A DNA stretch of 64,000 nucleotides from Paenibacillus silvestris (GTDB taxonomy: Bacteria; Bacillota; Bacilli; Paenibacillales; NBRC-103111): NCBI RefSeq assembly GCF_009882985.1, contig NZ_WTUZ01000038.1, positions 1 through 64,000 on the forward strand, read 5' to 3'. The notes beneath the pieces are model-generated. The model did no database searches, was not told the origin of the DNA, and worked only from the letters and a program-made list of their open reading frames with translations. The position numbers were made by a program, and so were the translations under genes. Positions 44,967 to 52,728 of this stretch are shown here, piece after piece (position 1 is the stretch's first letter; each line of letters opens with the position of its first letter).

Positions 44967-45776
44967 TCATTTATCAATGATTACGGTTGGTGCATAGGGG
45001 TAACCCAGCTTACGGGAGATCTGATGCGCAGCCGCCTTGATGCTTTCTGCCATTTCGGGCACAACGTCTGGTGCAAATCGGTGCATCGCCCCGGATAGGC
45101 TGACTGCACCCTCAACAGTCCCGTACATATTAAAGATTGGAGCAGCCATACAACGCGCACCCTCTACAATTTCTTGATCATCCATTGAAAATCCTTGCTC
45201 TCTTACCTGAATTAATTCAGCAAGTATCGATTCAGGGGAAGTAAGCGTATGTTTGGTTATCGCCGGCAGTCCATGACGTGCGATTAGCTCTATAACTTCA
45301 TCCTCCGGCAAGTAAGCTGTCATGGCTTTTCCCATCGCGGTTGCGTGAAAGGGGGATCTGGAACCAACCGTATCCGTCATCCGAAGCGGCTGCGTACTTT
45401 CAATGATGTCCACATACAGCACCTCACCATCCACTAAAACACCTAAATTAATCGTATCTCCATAGCGCTCTGAGAGTTTTTTCATTTCATGCATCGCAGA
45501 TGCTCTTAGTGTGTTGCGCTCCAACAGCCCTCGTGTCAGCATTAATTGCTTGTAGCCGAGACAATACTTGCCGTTGTCGTCGCTTCTACTGATGAAGGCC
45601 CGCTGTTCAAGCGTCAGAATGATGCGGTACGTCGATGATTTGGGTTGATCGAGCAGATCCGTCAGCTCCAGCAAATTCAGAGAACCATGTTCAGCCAGCA
45701 GCTCCAGCAAATCCAACGCTTTGTCAATCGTTTGGATGGTGTAGCGTTCCTGTTTCTGACTTACATCCATGCTCAT
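44967..45776 (-). CDS. IclR-family transcriptional regulator
   Basis: 269 residues. N-terminal winged helix (about 15-75: KALDLLELLAEHGSLNLLEL, STYRIILTLEQRAFI) and a C-terminal IclR effector domain (about 90-265: GEVLYVDIIES, RSPFHATAMGKAMTAYLPED, YGTVEGAVSLSGAMHRF). IclR proteins bind short inverted repeats and respond to small acids or aromatic/sugar acids. It is encoded within cluster C, so it very likely controls it; a TGAAAC-CACA-GTTTCA operator candidate lies at the cluster's promoter (52160-52175). RBS AAGGAGAG is 13 nt from the ATG. Confidence 0.92.
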   Translation of the reverse strand: MSMDVSQKQERYTIQTIDKALDLLELLAEHGSLNLLELTDLLDQPKSSTYRIILTLEQRAFISRSDDNGKYCLGYKQLMLTRGLLERNTLRASAMHEMKKLSERYGDTINLGVLVDGEVLYVDIIESTQPLRMTDTVGSRSPFHATAMGKAMTAYLPEDEVIELIARHGLPAITKHTLTSPESILAELIQVREQGFSMDDQEIVEGARCMAAPIFNMYGTVEGAVSLSGAMHRFAPDVVPEMAESIKAAAHQISRKLGYPYAPTVIIDK

Positions 45777-45797
45777 AGGTAGGTTCGCTCTCCTTCG

Positions 45798-46556
45798 TTA
45801 AGATAGCTTAATGAGCTGCCCGCCATCCACCACGAGGCAGTGGCCCGTCATATAACGGGAATCGTTCGTTGCCATAAAAAGCGCAGCGTCTGCAATCTCC
45901 TCCGGCACCCCGGCGCGTCCCATCGGAATCGTTTGGAGATACGGCCCAAAAGCGCCCGGATTATCAATCAGAGGTTTCGTTAGCCGTGTCTCGATAAAGC
46001 CCGGACATAGCGCGTTAACGCGAATGCCTAACGGCGCAAGCTCAATAGCCATGGACATGGTGAGCAAGTTGATGCCGCCTTTGGTTGCATTATAGTGCGC
46101 TTGATCTTTCTCCGCAGCGAGGCCATTCACACTGGACATGTTAATAATTGAGCCGCCTTTGGCTTGCTTGACAAGCACTTTCGCAACGGTTTGCCCCGTG
46201 AGGAATGTTCCTTTCAAATTAATCGCCATATGCCGGTCCCATTCCGCTTCCTCGATCTCCAGAAAGGATGCCGGGCTGCAAATCCCCGCATTGTTAACCA
46301 ATACGTCAATCGTGCCCCAATGACTTAGTACCGTATCTACCATACGGTCAACATCCACTTTGTACTGCACATCGCCATCAATCCAGATAACTTGCCCGCC
46401 CAGTTCAGCAATTTCCTGGGCTGCTGTTTGAAGTGCCGCCTTCTCCCTCCCGGTGATAGCCACCTTGGCTCCTTCAGCGGCAAAACGGACAGCCGTCGCC
46501 TTCCCGATACCGGTTGAACCGCCGGTGATAAGCGCAATCTTATCTGTCATTCTCAT
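45798..46556 (-). CDS. short-chain dehydrogenase/reductase
   Basis: 252 residues; TGGSTGIGKATAV cofactor loop, NNAGI, Ser in NMSSVNG and the Tyr-Lys pair in HYNATKGG; C-terminal TGHCLVVDGGQ. Classical SDR, glucose-dehydrogenase-like. ATG at 46556 follows AGGGGGA. It lies between the aminotransferase (12 bp) and the IclR gene in cluster C. It probably acts on the same pathway as the other two SDRs but is not a close duplicate of them. Confidence 0.9.
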   Translation of the reverse strand: MRMTDKIALITGGSTGIGKATAVRFAAEGAKVAITGREKAALQTAAQEIAELGGQVIWIDGDVQYKVDVDRMVDTVLSHWGTIDVLVNNAGICSPASFLEIEEAEWDRHMAINLKGTFLTGQTVAKVLVKQAKGGSIINMSSVNGLAAEKDQAHYNATKGGINLLTMSMAIELAPLGIRVNALCPGFIETRLTKPLIDNPGAFGPYLQTIPMGRAGVPEEIADAALFMATNDSRYMTGHCLVVDGGQLIKLS

Positions 46557-46568
46557 CCGGATTCCCCC

Positions 46569-47885
46569 TTATAAGCGAGCCAGCGCCTGATCAACAGCCG
46601 CTAACGTCTCTTCGATTTCCTGTGCGCCATGTGCAGCAGAAATGTACCACAGTCCATTGGATCGAACGAGCACACCTTCCTCCAACATATACCCTGAAAA
46701 CTCGGTATACTTAGCCGCATCCCGCTTCATAAAGGAAGCAAAATCGTCTACTTTCGGCTCCTGCGTAAACATCATATGGAATACAGGCCCAATATGGTTG
46801 ATGAGGCCAGCAATCGCGTGTTTCGCGAGTAAGCTGCGAATCCCTTCGACCAGCTTGCTTGCGTTCGTTTCCATTCTCGCAAAAGCCGCCCCCTCCTCCT
46901 GCGACAGTTCCGCAATAGTTGCCAGAGCAGCTGCCGTCGCAACGCCATTCCCATTCAGCGTGCCCAGATGGCTGACCGTCCCATTTTCAATCAGCGCCAT
47001 GATTTCCTGCCTGCCGGCCACAGCACTGATCGCGATCCCTCCGCCTAAAGCTTTGCCAATCGTGATCAAATCTGGCTTTAGCCCGAATCTCCCATGCGCG
47101 CCGCTGAGACCAAGCCGGAAACCAGTAATCACCTCATCCAGAATCATGACGATGCCTAGCTCTTGGGTCAGCTCCTGCATGCGCTCCAGATAGCCTGGCT
47201 TCGGCAGCACACAGCCCGAATTGCACATCACAGGCTCGGAAATGACCGCCGCAATGTCATCCTTATGCTCACGGAGCGCCGCCTCCAGCACGGCAGCGTC
47301 ATTCCATGGCAGCAAAATAACTTCCTCCAGCGCCCTCTCGCTCTGTCCGCCAGTACCCGGGACACTGACTTTATCCTCCACAGCGCCGGCTGCTGCATCA
47401 GACCTTCGCATATCCGAGCTTGGAAACGAGGTGAAAATCGTATCTGACCACCCGTGATAATGACCGTGAAAGCGGACGACTTTGCGCTTGCCCGTGTGCG
47501 CCCTAGCTAATCGGAGCGCCAGCATGACCGCTTCTGTGCCCGAGCCGCTTAATGCTACCTTGTCTGCACAAGGTAAAATTTCTGTTAAACGACGGGCTAA
47601 CGCGATCTCTCCTTCATGCTGAAGTCCGAAGGTAATCCCGCGCTGCATGGCTTCATAAACACGTGAGGCAGTTGTTTCATGCGCATGGCCTAGAATCAAG
47701 GGTCCATAACCGAGCAAGTAATCAATAAATTCGTTACCGTCCACATCTCGAATTCTCGGACCTGATCCTCCTGCGGCGAATAAAGGTGTGGGTTTCATCG
47801 CACTTCTCAAGGAGCTTGCCACTCCGCCAGCCAAGTAAGCTTGTGATTCCGTATATTTCATCTTCGAATTCTGGACCTGCTTCAT
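46569..47885 (-). CDS. class III PLP aminotransferase/aminomutase (HemL-like)
   Basis: 438 residues. Fold-type I PLP enzyme with LDEVITGFRLGLSGA and the PLP Lys in TIGKALGGGIAISAV; LPCADKVALSGSGTEA binds the phosphate. It is about the length of glutamate-1-semialdehyde aminomutase (about 430) but sits in a catabolic operon away from heme genes, so it is more likely to transfer an amino group from a catabolic substrate. RBS AGGGAGG is upstream of the ATG. Together with RidA and the D-threonine-aldolase-like enzyme it suggests an amino-acid or amino-sugar type substrate for cluster C. Confidence 0.88.
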   Translation of the reverse strand: MKQVQNSKMKYTESQAYLAGGVASSLRSAMKPTPLFAAGGSGPRIRDVDGNEFIDYLLGYGPLILGHAHETTASRVYEAMQRGITFGLQHEGEIALARRLTEILPCADKVALSGSGTEAVMLALRLARAHTGKRKVVRFHGHYHGWSDTIFTSFPSSDMRRSDAAAGAVEDKVSVPGTGGQSERALEEVILLPWNDAAVLEAALREHKDDIAAVISEPVMCNSGCVLPKPGYLERMQELTQELGIVMILDEVITGFRLGLSGAHGRFGLKPDLITIGKALGGGIAISAVAGRQEIMALIENGTVSHLGTLNGNGVATAAALATIAELSQEEGAAFARMETNASKLVEGIRSLLAKHAIAGLINHIGPVFHMMFTQEPKVDDFASFMKRDAAKYTEFSGYMLEEGVLVRSNGLWYISAAHGAQEIEETLAAVDQALARL

Positions 47886-47909
47886 CGTGAATCCTCCCTA
47901 TTCCATACT

Positions 47910-49421
47910 TCATGCTTCATCGAACACCCTGAATCTCGGTATTGGCGCAATCGTCTCATCTAACGGATAAACAGGACGTAGAACCCTCTGATAGTCAAAA
48001 TGCACCAGATTCGCGTTGCAGCAGCCCGGTGAATCCACGTTGATCACATGCTTGGCGAATAATCCGAAGGCTGTCTGCCATGCCAGCGCCGATTTGGCCA
48101 CGATGATGTGATAATCAGCCGGCCATAGCCCGACCGAACGCACATGACCGACGTCCCACGGGGCCACCCGCTTTTCCGTCAAAATAAGCGTCAGCTGTCC
48201 GCATTCGACCACGGCCGTGAAGCCCATCTCCGCGCGTTGCCCTGTCATATAAGGCCCGGCGTGCCGATAATGCCCGTCGAACAGCAGTCGGACTTTCCCC
48301 TTGACCCGGACCGGCTTGCCGTGCAGCGTATCGCTTTTACCGCCGACCCAGCCTTCGAACTCGCCTCCGATGCCGGCGTGTCTAGCAGCTTCCACCGCTT
48401 CCTGATCGCGGATCACGATCAACGCTTTATGCGGCAGGTGAGTGATCAGCTCTGCTAACACATGAGTCGCATCAGCCGGTGCCCCCCCTCCAACATTATC
48501 GGAGCCTTCTGCGATAATGACGGGACCTTCCGGCTGGGCAAGAGCCTCAGCTACGGCTTCGCGTGGTGTCAGATAGCTGACATTAAACGAAGCCTTGAGG
48601 TCGATGGCCATCTGCGCAAGTTCCGAAGCACAGCGATGGGCTAGCTCCGCATCTCCGTCTGTTGTCACAACAAACGACATGCCTGCATCAGGCACATCAC
48701 TGTAGGGGAAGCCTCCTGCCACTGTCACATTGAGGACGGCAGGGATGCGCTCCATGCTGAACGCAAGTTCCATGAGCTGCTGCATGCTGCCCTCATCCGT
48801 CAGCATGCCTTGTGGTACGACCAGCATTCCCGTATGCGCCAATGCCCGTACCGGGCGAATATTCCTTCGGATTTTACGGATAAGCAAATCAAAGGCCTCG
48901 ACAGCCCGTTCATACATATCTACATGTGGGTACGTATCGTAACCGACGATCAGATCCGCATGACGTACCATTTCCTCACTAATATTGCCATGCAGATCAA
49001 GTGTCATTGCGATGGGATAATCGGTCCCCAGTTTCGCTCGCAGACGCTTGAGACATTCGCCTTCATAATCAGCATATTGCTCGGATACCATGGCGCCGTG
49101 CATGATGATGACAAGTCCCGCCGCACTGCTGTCGACACTTTCCACAAGTTCATCGATCAGCGCGTCTCCTGCAGCCGCTTCCACCATTCCGCTAGGTGTC
49201 GCCGCTGCGTACAGCCCTGGAATCAACTGGACCCCATGACTTGCAGCCGCAGCGATCACCCCGCCCATGGAGGTCCTTGTTCCCGCGTACCGTGAGGTAA
49301 ATGCTTCCAACCCAACTGTCCACTGATCGCGAAAATGCGACAGATCCGTTACACCCGGAGCGAACGTATTCGTCTCATGCAAAATACCGGCTACCGCAAT
49401 CCGCAGCTTACGGCTACTCAT
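47910..49421 (-). CDS. M81-family (MlrC-like) metallopeptidase/amidohydrolase
   Basis: 503 residues from the ATG at 49421, which overlaps the RidA stop by 8 nt (GAGAATGAGTAG), a sign of translational coupling. Family M81 markers: GILHETNTFAPG near the start, IIMHGAMVSE, MTLDLHGNIS, and the C-terminal NVGGGAPADATH and DSPGCCNAN blocks with conserved metal-binding residues. The one studied member, MlrC, completes microcystin breakdown by cleaving a linear peptide; most relatives have unknown substrates. In cluster C it may hydrolyse an amide in the imported amino compound. Confidence 0.85.
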   Translation of the reverse strand: MSSRKLRIAVAGILHETNTFAPGVTDLSHFRDQWTVGLEAFTSRYAGTRTSMGGVIAAAASHGVQLIPGLYAAATPSGMVEAAAGDALIDELVESVDSSAAGLVIIMHGAMVSEQYADYEGECLKRLRAKLGTDYPIAMTLDLHGNISEEMVRHADLIVGYDTYPHVDMYERAVEAFDLLIRKIRRNIRPVRALAHTGMLVVPQGMLTDEGSMQQLMELAFSMERIPAVLNVTVAGGFPYSDVPDAGMSFVVTTDGDAELAHRCASELAQMAIDLKASFNVSYLTPREAVAEALAQPEGPVIIAEGSDNVGGGAPADATHVLAELITHLPHKALIVIRDQEAVEAARHAGIGGEFEGWVGGKSDTLHGKPVRVKGKVRLLFDGHYRHAGPYMTGQRAEMGFTAVVECGQLTLILTEKRVAPWDVGHVRSVGLWPADYHIIVAKSALAWQTAFGLFAKHVINVDSPGCCNANLVHFDYQRVLRPVYPLDETIAPIPRFRVFDEA

Positions 49422-49818
49422 TCTCAAAGCTTTCTCCGCAACGCGCAGCGGCGTAAGCGATAGCATCAATCTCCACTAAATAGCTGCCGATGGAGCATCC
49501 AATAGATGTTCTAGCAGGAAAAGGCTTCTTCATAACATTTTCATACGCTCTGTTATAACCAGGGAAATCCTCCTGTCTGGAAAGGAAAGCATTGATTTTC
49601 ACGATATGGTCAAGCGAAAGTCCAGCCGCCTCCAAGATGATCTCAATATTGCGCAAGCATTGAACCGTTTGTTCCTCAATCGTTTCGCCTACGACTTCAC
49701 GAGTAGCGGGGTCCACGCCGACTTGGCCTGACACATAGACAAAATCGCCAGCTCGGAGCGCCTGGGAAAAAGGAAGTGGGAATTCAGGCGCAAGGTTCGT
49801 ATGAATGTGCTTTGACAT
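49414..49818 (-). CDS. RidA-family enamine/imine deaminase
   Basis: 134 residues from the ATG at 49818; AAAGGAGA precedes it at a proper distance, while the earlier ATG (49827) touches the site. RidA fold with FVYVSGQVGVDPATREV and the key Arg in FPARTSIGC. RidA proteins hydrolyse reactive enamine/imine products of PLP dehydratases and aminotransferases, in keeping with the two PLP enzymes beside it. Overlaps the MlrC-like gene. Confidence 0.9.
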   Translation of the reverse strand: MSKHIHTNLAPEFPLPFSQALRAGDFVYVSGQVGVDPATREVVGETIEEQTVQCLRNIEIILEAAGLSLDHIVKINAFLSRQEDFPGYNRAYENVMKKPFPARTSIGCSIGSYLVEIDAIAYAAARCGESFENE

Positions 49819-49862
49819 GCGTATCATTCTCCTTTATATGGCTATTTCAGTGTTCGTTCTTG

Positions 49863-50963
49863 CTACTTCACTTTGCCTCTAGCATCCACCGTGATAATTC
49901 GCTCCAATTGCCCCTTCCGTACCCCCACCAGTTGATCATGCAAATTGGTTACGGCGCAGCAATGATTCGGAATGATGGCGAGTGTGTCGCCAATCTGTAA
50001 TTGAACACCAGCTGGAACGGTCAAAATGCCATGCTCCTCGCTGAGCCTCTCCACGAAGATATCCGGGCATTCCGTGATCATCCCGAAACCTTTGCGATGG
50101 GCGCTGCTGTCATTCGATAGTGTCTTCGAGCCGGCATCGACGATCACAGTGCCCGGTCTCGGTGTGCTGACGACAGTTGCATAGATGCGCATTGCGCATT
50201 CCTCTTCGCCGATCAGCCCTGTGTACAGCTGGGAGCCGTCGCCAAACACGTACGCTCCCGGTCGCATCTCAGTGACTCCGCTGCCGGCGAGTGCGCCAAT
50301 GAACTTCGACGTCGGAGTTGAACCGACGCTAATGTCTGGCACATCGACGCCGAGCCTCCTAAGCGTGCGCTGCGATTCCAGCAGCGCCTCCGCCTCGGCC
50401 AAGGCGACCTCCAAGCAATCGTCGGCACGGCTTTTGCCGTACGCTTGGCCCGCATGCGTCATCAATGCGGCAAGCTGGATGCCAGGAAGCTTCGCTATTT
50501 CTACAGCCAGCTCAGCCGTCTCTTCCCCAGGCTCTTTCCCACACCGGTTCAAGCCGCTGTTGACATCCAGATAGAGTGGAACTCGCAGTTTCAGATGTTC
50601 ACCAAGCTCCGATAACCCTTTGGCCGCTTCGTAGCTATCTACGCTGATAGATACCTTGATTTGCTGCAGCAATCGCCCGAGTCGCTCAAGCTTAATACGG
50701 CCGACGATCGGGTAGGCGATTAGGATATCGTCTATGCCTCCACTCGCCATAACCTCGGCTTCGCCTAATTTTGCTACCGTTATGCCGGAGGCTCCGTGCC
50801 GCAGCTGCTCTTGTGCGATCCAAATACTCTTATGCGTCTTCGTATGTGGCCGTAAACGTACGGCTGCGTTGGACGCTAATTCGGCCGTACGCCTCAGATT
50901 GGCATCCAGCCGATCCAAATCAATCACAATTGCCGGCGTATCCATGTTCGCCTCGAATTTCAT
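49863..50963 (-). CDS. D-threonine aldolase/D-serine dehydratase-like PLP enzyme (alanine racemase fold)
   Basis: 366 residues. N-terminal TIM barrel with LRPHTKTHKSIWIA (PLP Lys) and GITVAKLGEAEVM; C-terminal beta domain with the metal motif PNHCCAV (HxC), characteristic of the Zn- or Mn-dependent D-threonine aldolase/D-serine dehydratase group. Known reactions: cleavage of D-beta-hydroxy amino acids to glycine plus aldehyde, or D-Ser deamination. Second gene of cluster C, 19 bp after the NagA-like gene; it may act on the deacylated D-configured amine. RBS AAGGCGGTGAAGGG upstream. Confidence 0.88.
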   Translation of the reverse strand: MKFEANMDTPAIVIDLDRLDANLRRTAELASNAAVRLRPHTKTHKSIWIAQEQLRHGASGITVAKLGEAEVMASGGIDDILIAYPIVGRIKLERLGRLLQQIKVSISVDSYEAAKGLSELGEHLKLRVPLYLDVNSGLNRCGKEPGEETAELAVEIAKLPGIQLAALMTHAGQAYGKSRADDCLEVALAEAEALLESQRTLRRLGVDVPDISVGSTPTSKFIGALAGSGVTEMRPGAYVFGDGSQLYTGLIGEEECAMRIYATVVSTPRPGTVIVDAGSKTLSNDSSAHRKGFGMITECPDIFVERLSEEHGILTVPAGVQLQIGDTLAIIPNHCCAVTNLHDQLVGVRKGQLERIITVDARGKVK

Positions 50964-50982
50964 CCCTTCACCGCCTTTTTCC

Positions 50983-52137
50983 CTAAAGATTTACGGTTTG
51001 GCCATGTAAAATAACCTGCTGAATACGGATTTCTTCATCAATAAGGAGAAGATTGGCCCGTTTGCCTTGCGCGATGCTCCCCATCTGGCCCTCCATGTGA
51101 ATGACCTTTGCCGGGTTGAGTGAAGCCATCCGGAAAGCCTCCACAATTCCGACACCCGCATGAACCATCATATTACGTACGGCTTTGTCCATCGTCAGCC
51201 GGCTGCCGGCCAAGTGGCCAAGATGGTTCCAATTCACGTCGGAGGCATCTCCCTTATCAACGCCGGCATCCGGCATCGCATCCGTAATAATGATGACACG
51301 ATCCGTCCCTTTTGTTTTGTGAATCAGCTTCAGCATCAAAGGGCGGACATGAATGCCTTCGGCATCTGGAATCACTTCGGCATAGATGTCATCATGAACA
51401 AGAACAGCTTCATCGACGCCAACTTCACGCGTCCCTCCGTAGCGGGAGGGCGAGGGCGTTATGCCAGAAGCATTGGTGCAGTGACAACCGATTCTCAATC
51501 CTTGAGGAACAAAACGGAAGATCTGCTCCGCAGTCGCCTCGGAGTGACCGACAGACAAGGAAATATTGTATTTGGCCGCTTCGGTTACAAAAACATCCTG
51601 ACCATCGAGTTCAGGCGCCAACGTCCAAACCTTGATTCGATCACCGGCTGCCCTCAGTATTTCACCATATTCCTGCGGATCAACCGGACGGATCGGGGAT
51701 GTGATGGCACCGTATTTTTTATTAATATACGGTCCCTCCATATGAATGCCTACGATTGTCTCCACAAATGGCTTGCTCGATTCCATCGTTGCCAGTATGG
51801 TTCGAAGTCCGTCCCGTACTTGCTCCCGACTCTCGTTGTATGTAAAAGTAGGAAGGATCGCGGTCGTCCCATGCTTCAGATGCGTAAGTGCAAATTCATA
51901 AGGCTGCTCCCACGACCACACTCCGCCACCGCCATGGCAATGAATATCAACGAAGCCTGGAGCGATATAGGCGCCTGCCGCATCCAGCACCTCACACCCC
52001 GTCGGCACTTCCATGCTGCCCGCTTCTCCTACACCGACGATCCAGCCATTCTCGATGTGAACGAGTCCATTCGGGATCAGCCTGTCTGCTGTCACGATCG
52101 TGCCATTTTGAATCACGAAACTGCCTTTTGCCGACAT
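50983..52137 (-). CDS. NagA-like N-acyl amine deacetylase
   Basis: 384 residues; amidohydrolase fold of the N-acetylglucosamine-6-phosphate deacetylase family. Visible ligands: HCH (66-68, PGFVDIHCHGG), E134 (HMEGPYINK), H198 (SVGHSEATAEQ), H219 (GCHCTNASG) and catalytic D287 (IITDAM). The substrate-phosphate loop is not the usual HHREPG type but SPSRYGGTREVG, and there is no PTS, kinase or NagB nearby. It heads cluster C and probably removes an acyl group from a non-phosphorylated or unusual substrate. RBS TTGAGGGGT lies 6-7 nt before the ATG. Confidence 0.85.
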   Translation of the reverse strand: MSAKGSFVIQNGTIVTADRLIPNGLVHIENGWIVGVGEAGSMEVPTGCEVLDAAGAYIAPGFVDIHCHGGGGVWSWEQPYEFALTHLKHGTTAILPTFTYNESREQVRDGLRTILATMESSKPFVETIVGIHMEGPYINKKYGAITSPIRPVDPQEYGEILRAAGDRIKVWTLAPELDGQDVFVTEAAKYNISLSVGHSEATAEQIFRFVPQGLRIGCHCTNASGITPSPSRYGGTREVGVDEAVLVHDDIYAEVIPDAEGIHVRPLMLKLIHKTKGTDRVIIITDAMPDAGVDKGDASDVNWNHLGHLAGSRLTMDKAVRNMMVHAGVGIVEAFRMASLNPAKVIHMEGQMGSIAQGKRANLLLIDEEIRIQQVILHGQTVNL

Positions 52138-52159
52138 CTAGCCACCCCTCAACATAAAT

Positions 52160-52187
52160 TGAAACCACAGTTTCACTGATGAGTATA
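52160..52187 (-). promoter_or_regulatory. cluster C promoter with IclR-type operator candidate
   Basis: Minus strand -10 TATACT (52182-52187). Just downstream is a perfect inverted repeat TGAAAC-n4-GTTTCA (52160-52175) covering the expected transcription start, and the NagA RBS follows. This is the placement of a repressor site. The -35 is poor (TTTTAG). IclR control is inferred from the regulator being encoded in the operon. Confidence 0.5.
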
Positions 52188-52337
52188 ACAACTCGCATAC
52201 GGGCCTAAAAGATAAAATAACTCAGATCGAGCCCACCTAAGAAATGCGACCATTGCTGGCCAGAAAACGCATTCATATAGAACAAAACCAATAAAATTCT
52301 ACTATAATCCAAGGAATTTAACCTTTTCTGGGCAGTT

Positions 52338-52565
52338 GAGTAGATTCATTACTTTTGCAAATAACGCCGATTTCTCCATCTATTTCCCGCGATTCTTCCA
52401 CTTTTGGCCAACTAACTGGATTTTCTCCTGCTAATTCTCATGTAATCAGGGGGATTCGCCCAACTGCCGACGATTTAGCTGGAGCTTCTCCTGCTATTCC
52501 ACTCCCAGCCACTCTACAGCGCAGATTAGCGGGAGATTTTCCATCTATTTCCGCAGAATCCCCCA
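52338..52565. repeat. imperfect tandem repeats in the NagA/GMC intergenic region
   Basis: Within the 591-bp gene-free stretch 52138-52728 there are about four degenerate copies of a 50-60 bp unit with a core like TAxCxGGAxxTTCTCC. TCCATCTATTTCC occurs at 52375-52387 and 52540-52552; TTCTCCTGCTA occurs at 52425-52435 and 52488-52498; TAACTGGATTTTCTCC, TAGCTGGAGCTTCTCC and TAGCGGGAGATTTTCC mark successive copies. No stable open frame or RBS supports a gene. Such pyrimidine-rich tracts recur in Paenibacillus intergenic DNA; the function is unknown. Confidence 0.55.
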
Positions 52566-52728
52566 TAAGACCACCTCTACAAATCTCGTGAACCCAGCAG
52601 CTCCGCGCCAATCATCACTACTTCATGTTCCCTTTCTACTCCTCTTCAACAAATGCGAAATCCATCCTCATAAATAGAACTCCTACTCATAAGCTATATA
52701 CATACTTGCAGATTGGATGTGACATGCA

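Noticed and set aside
44545..44997. 150-residue plus-strand frame over 44545-44997
   Set aside because: Antisense to the Gfo/Idh and IclR genes, without start site.
51160..52179. 339-residue plus-strand frame opposite the NagA-like gene
   Set aside because: Long only because the opposite frame is open; the minus-strand protein has all NagA metal ligands, the plus-strand one has no recognisable fold.
52338..52591. 78-residue plus-strand frame over 52355-52591
   Set aside because: Low-complexity product generated by the repeated TTCTCC/GGATT units; no ribosome site and no similarity to a protein I know.
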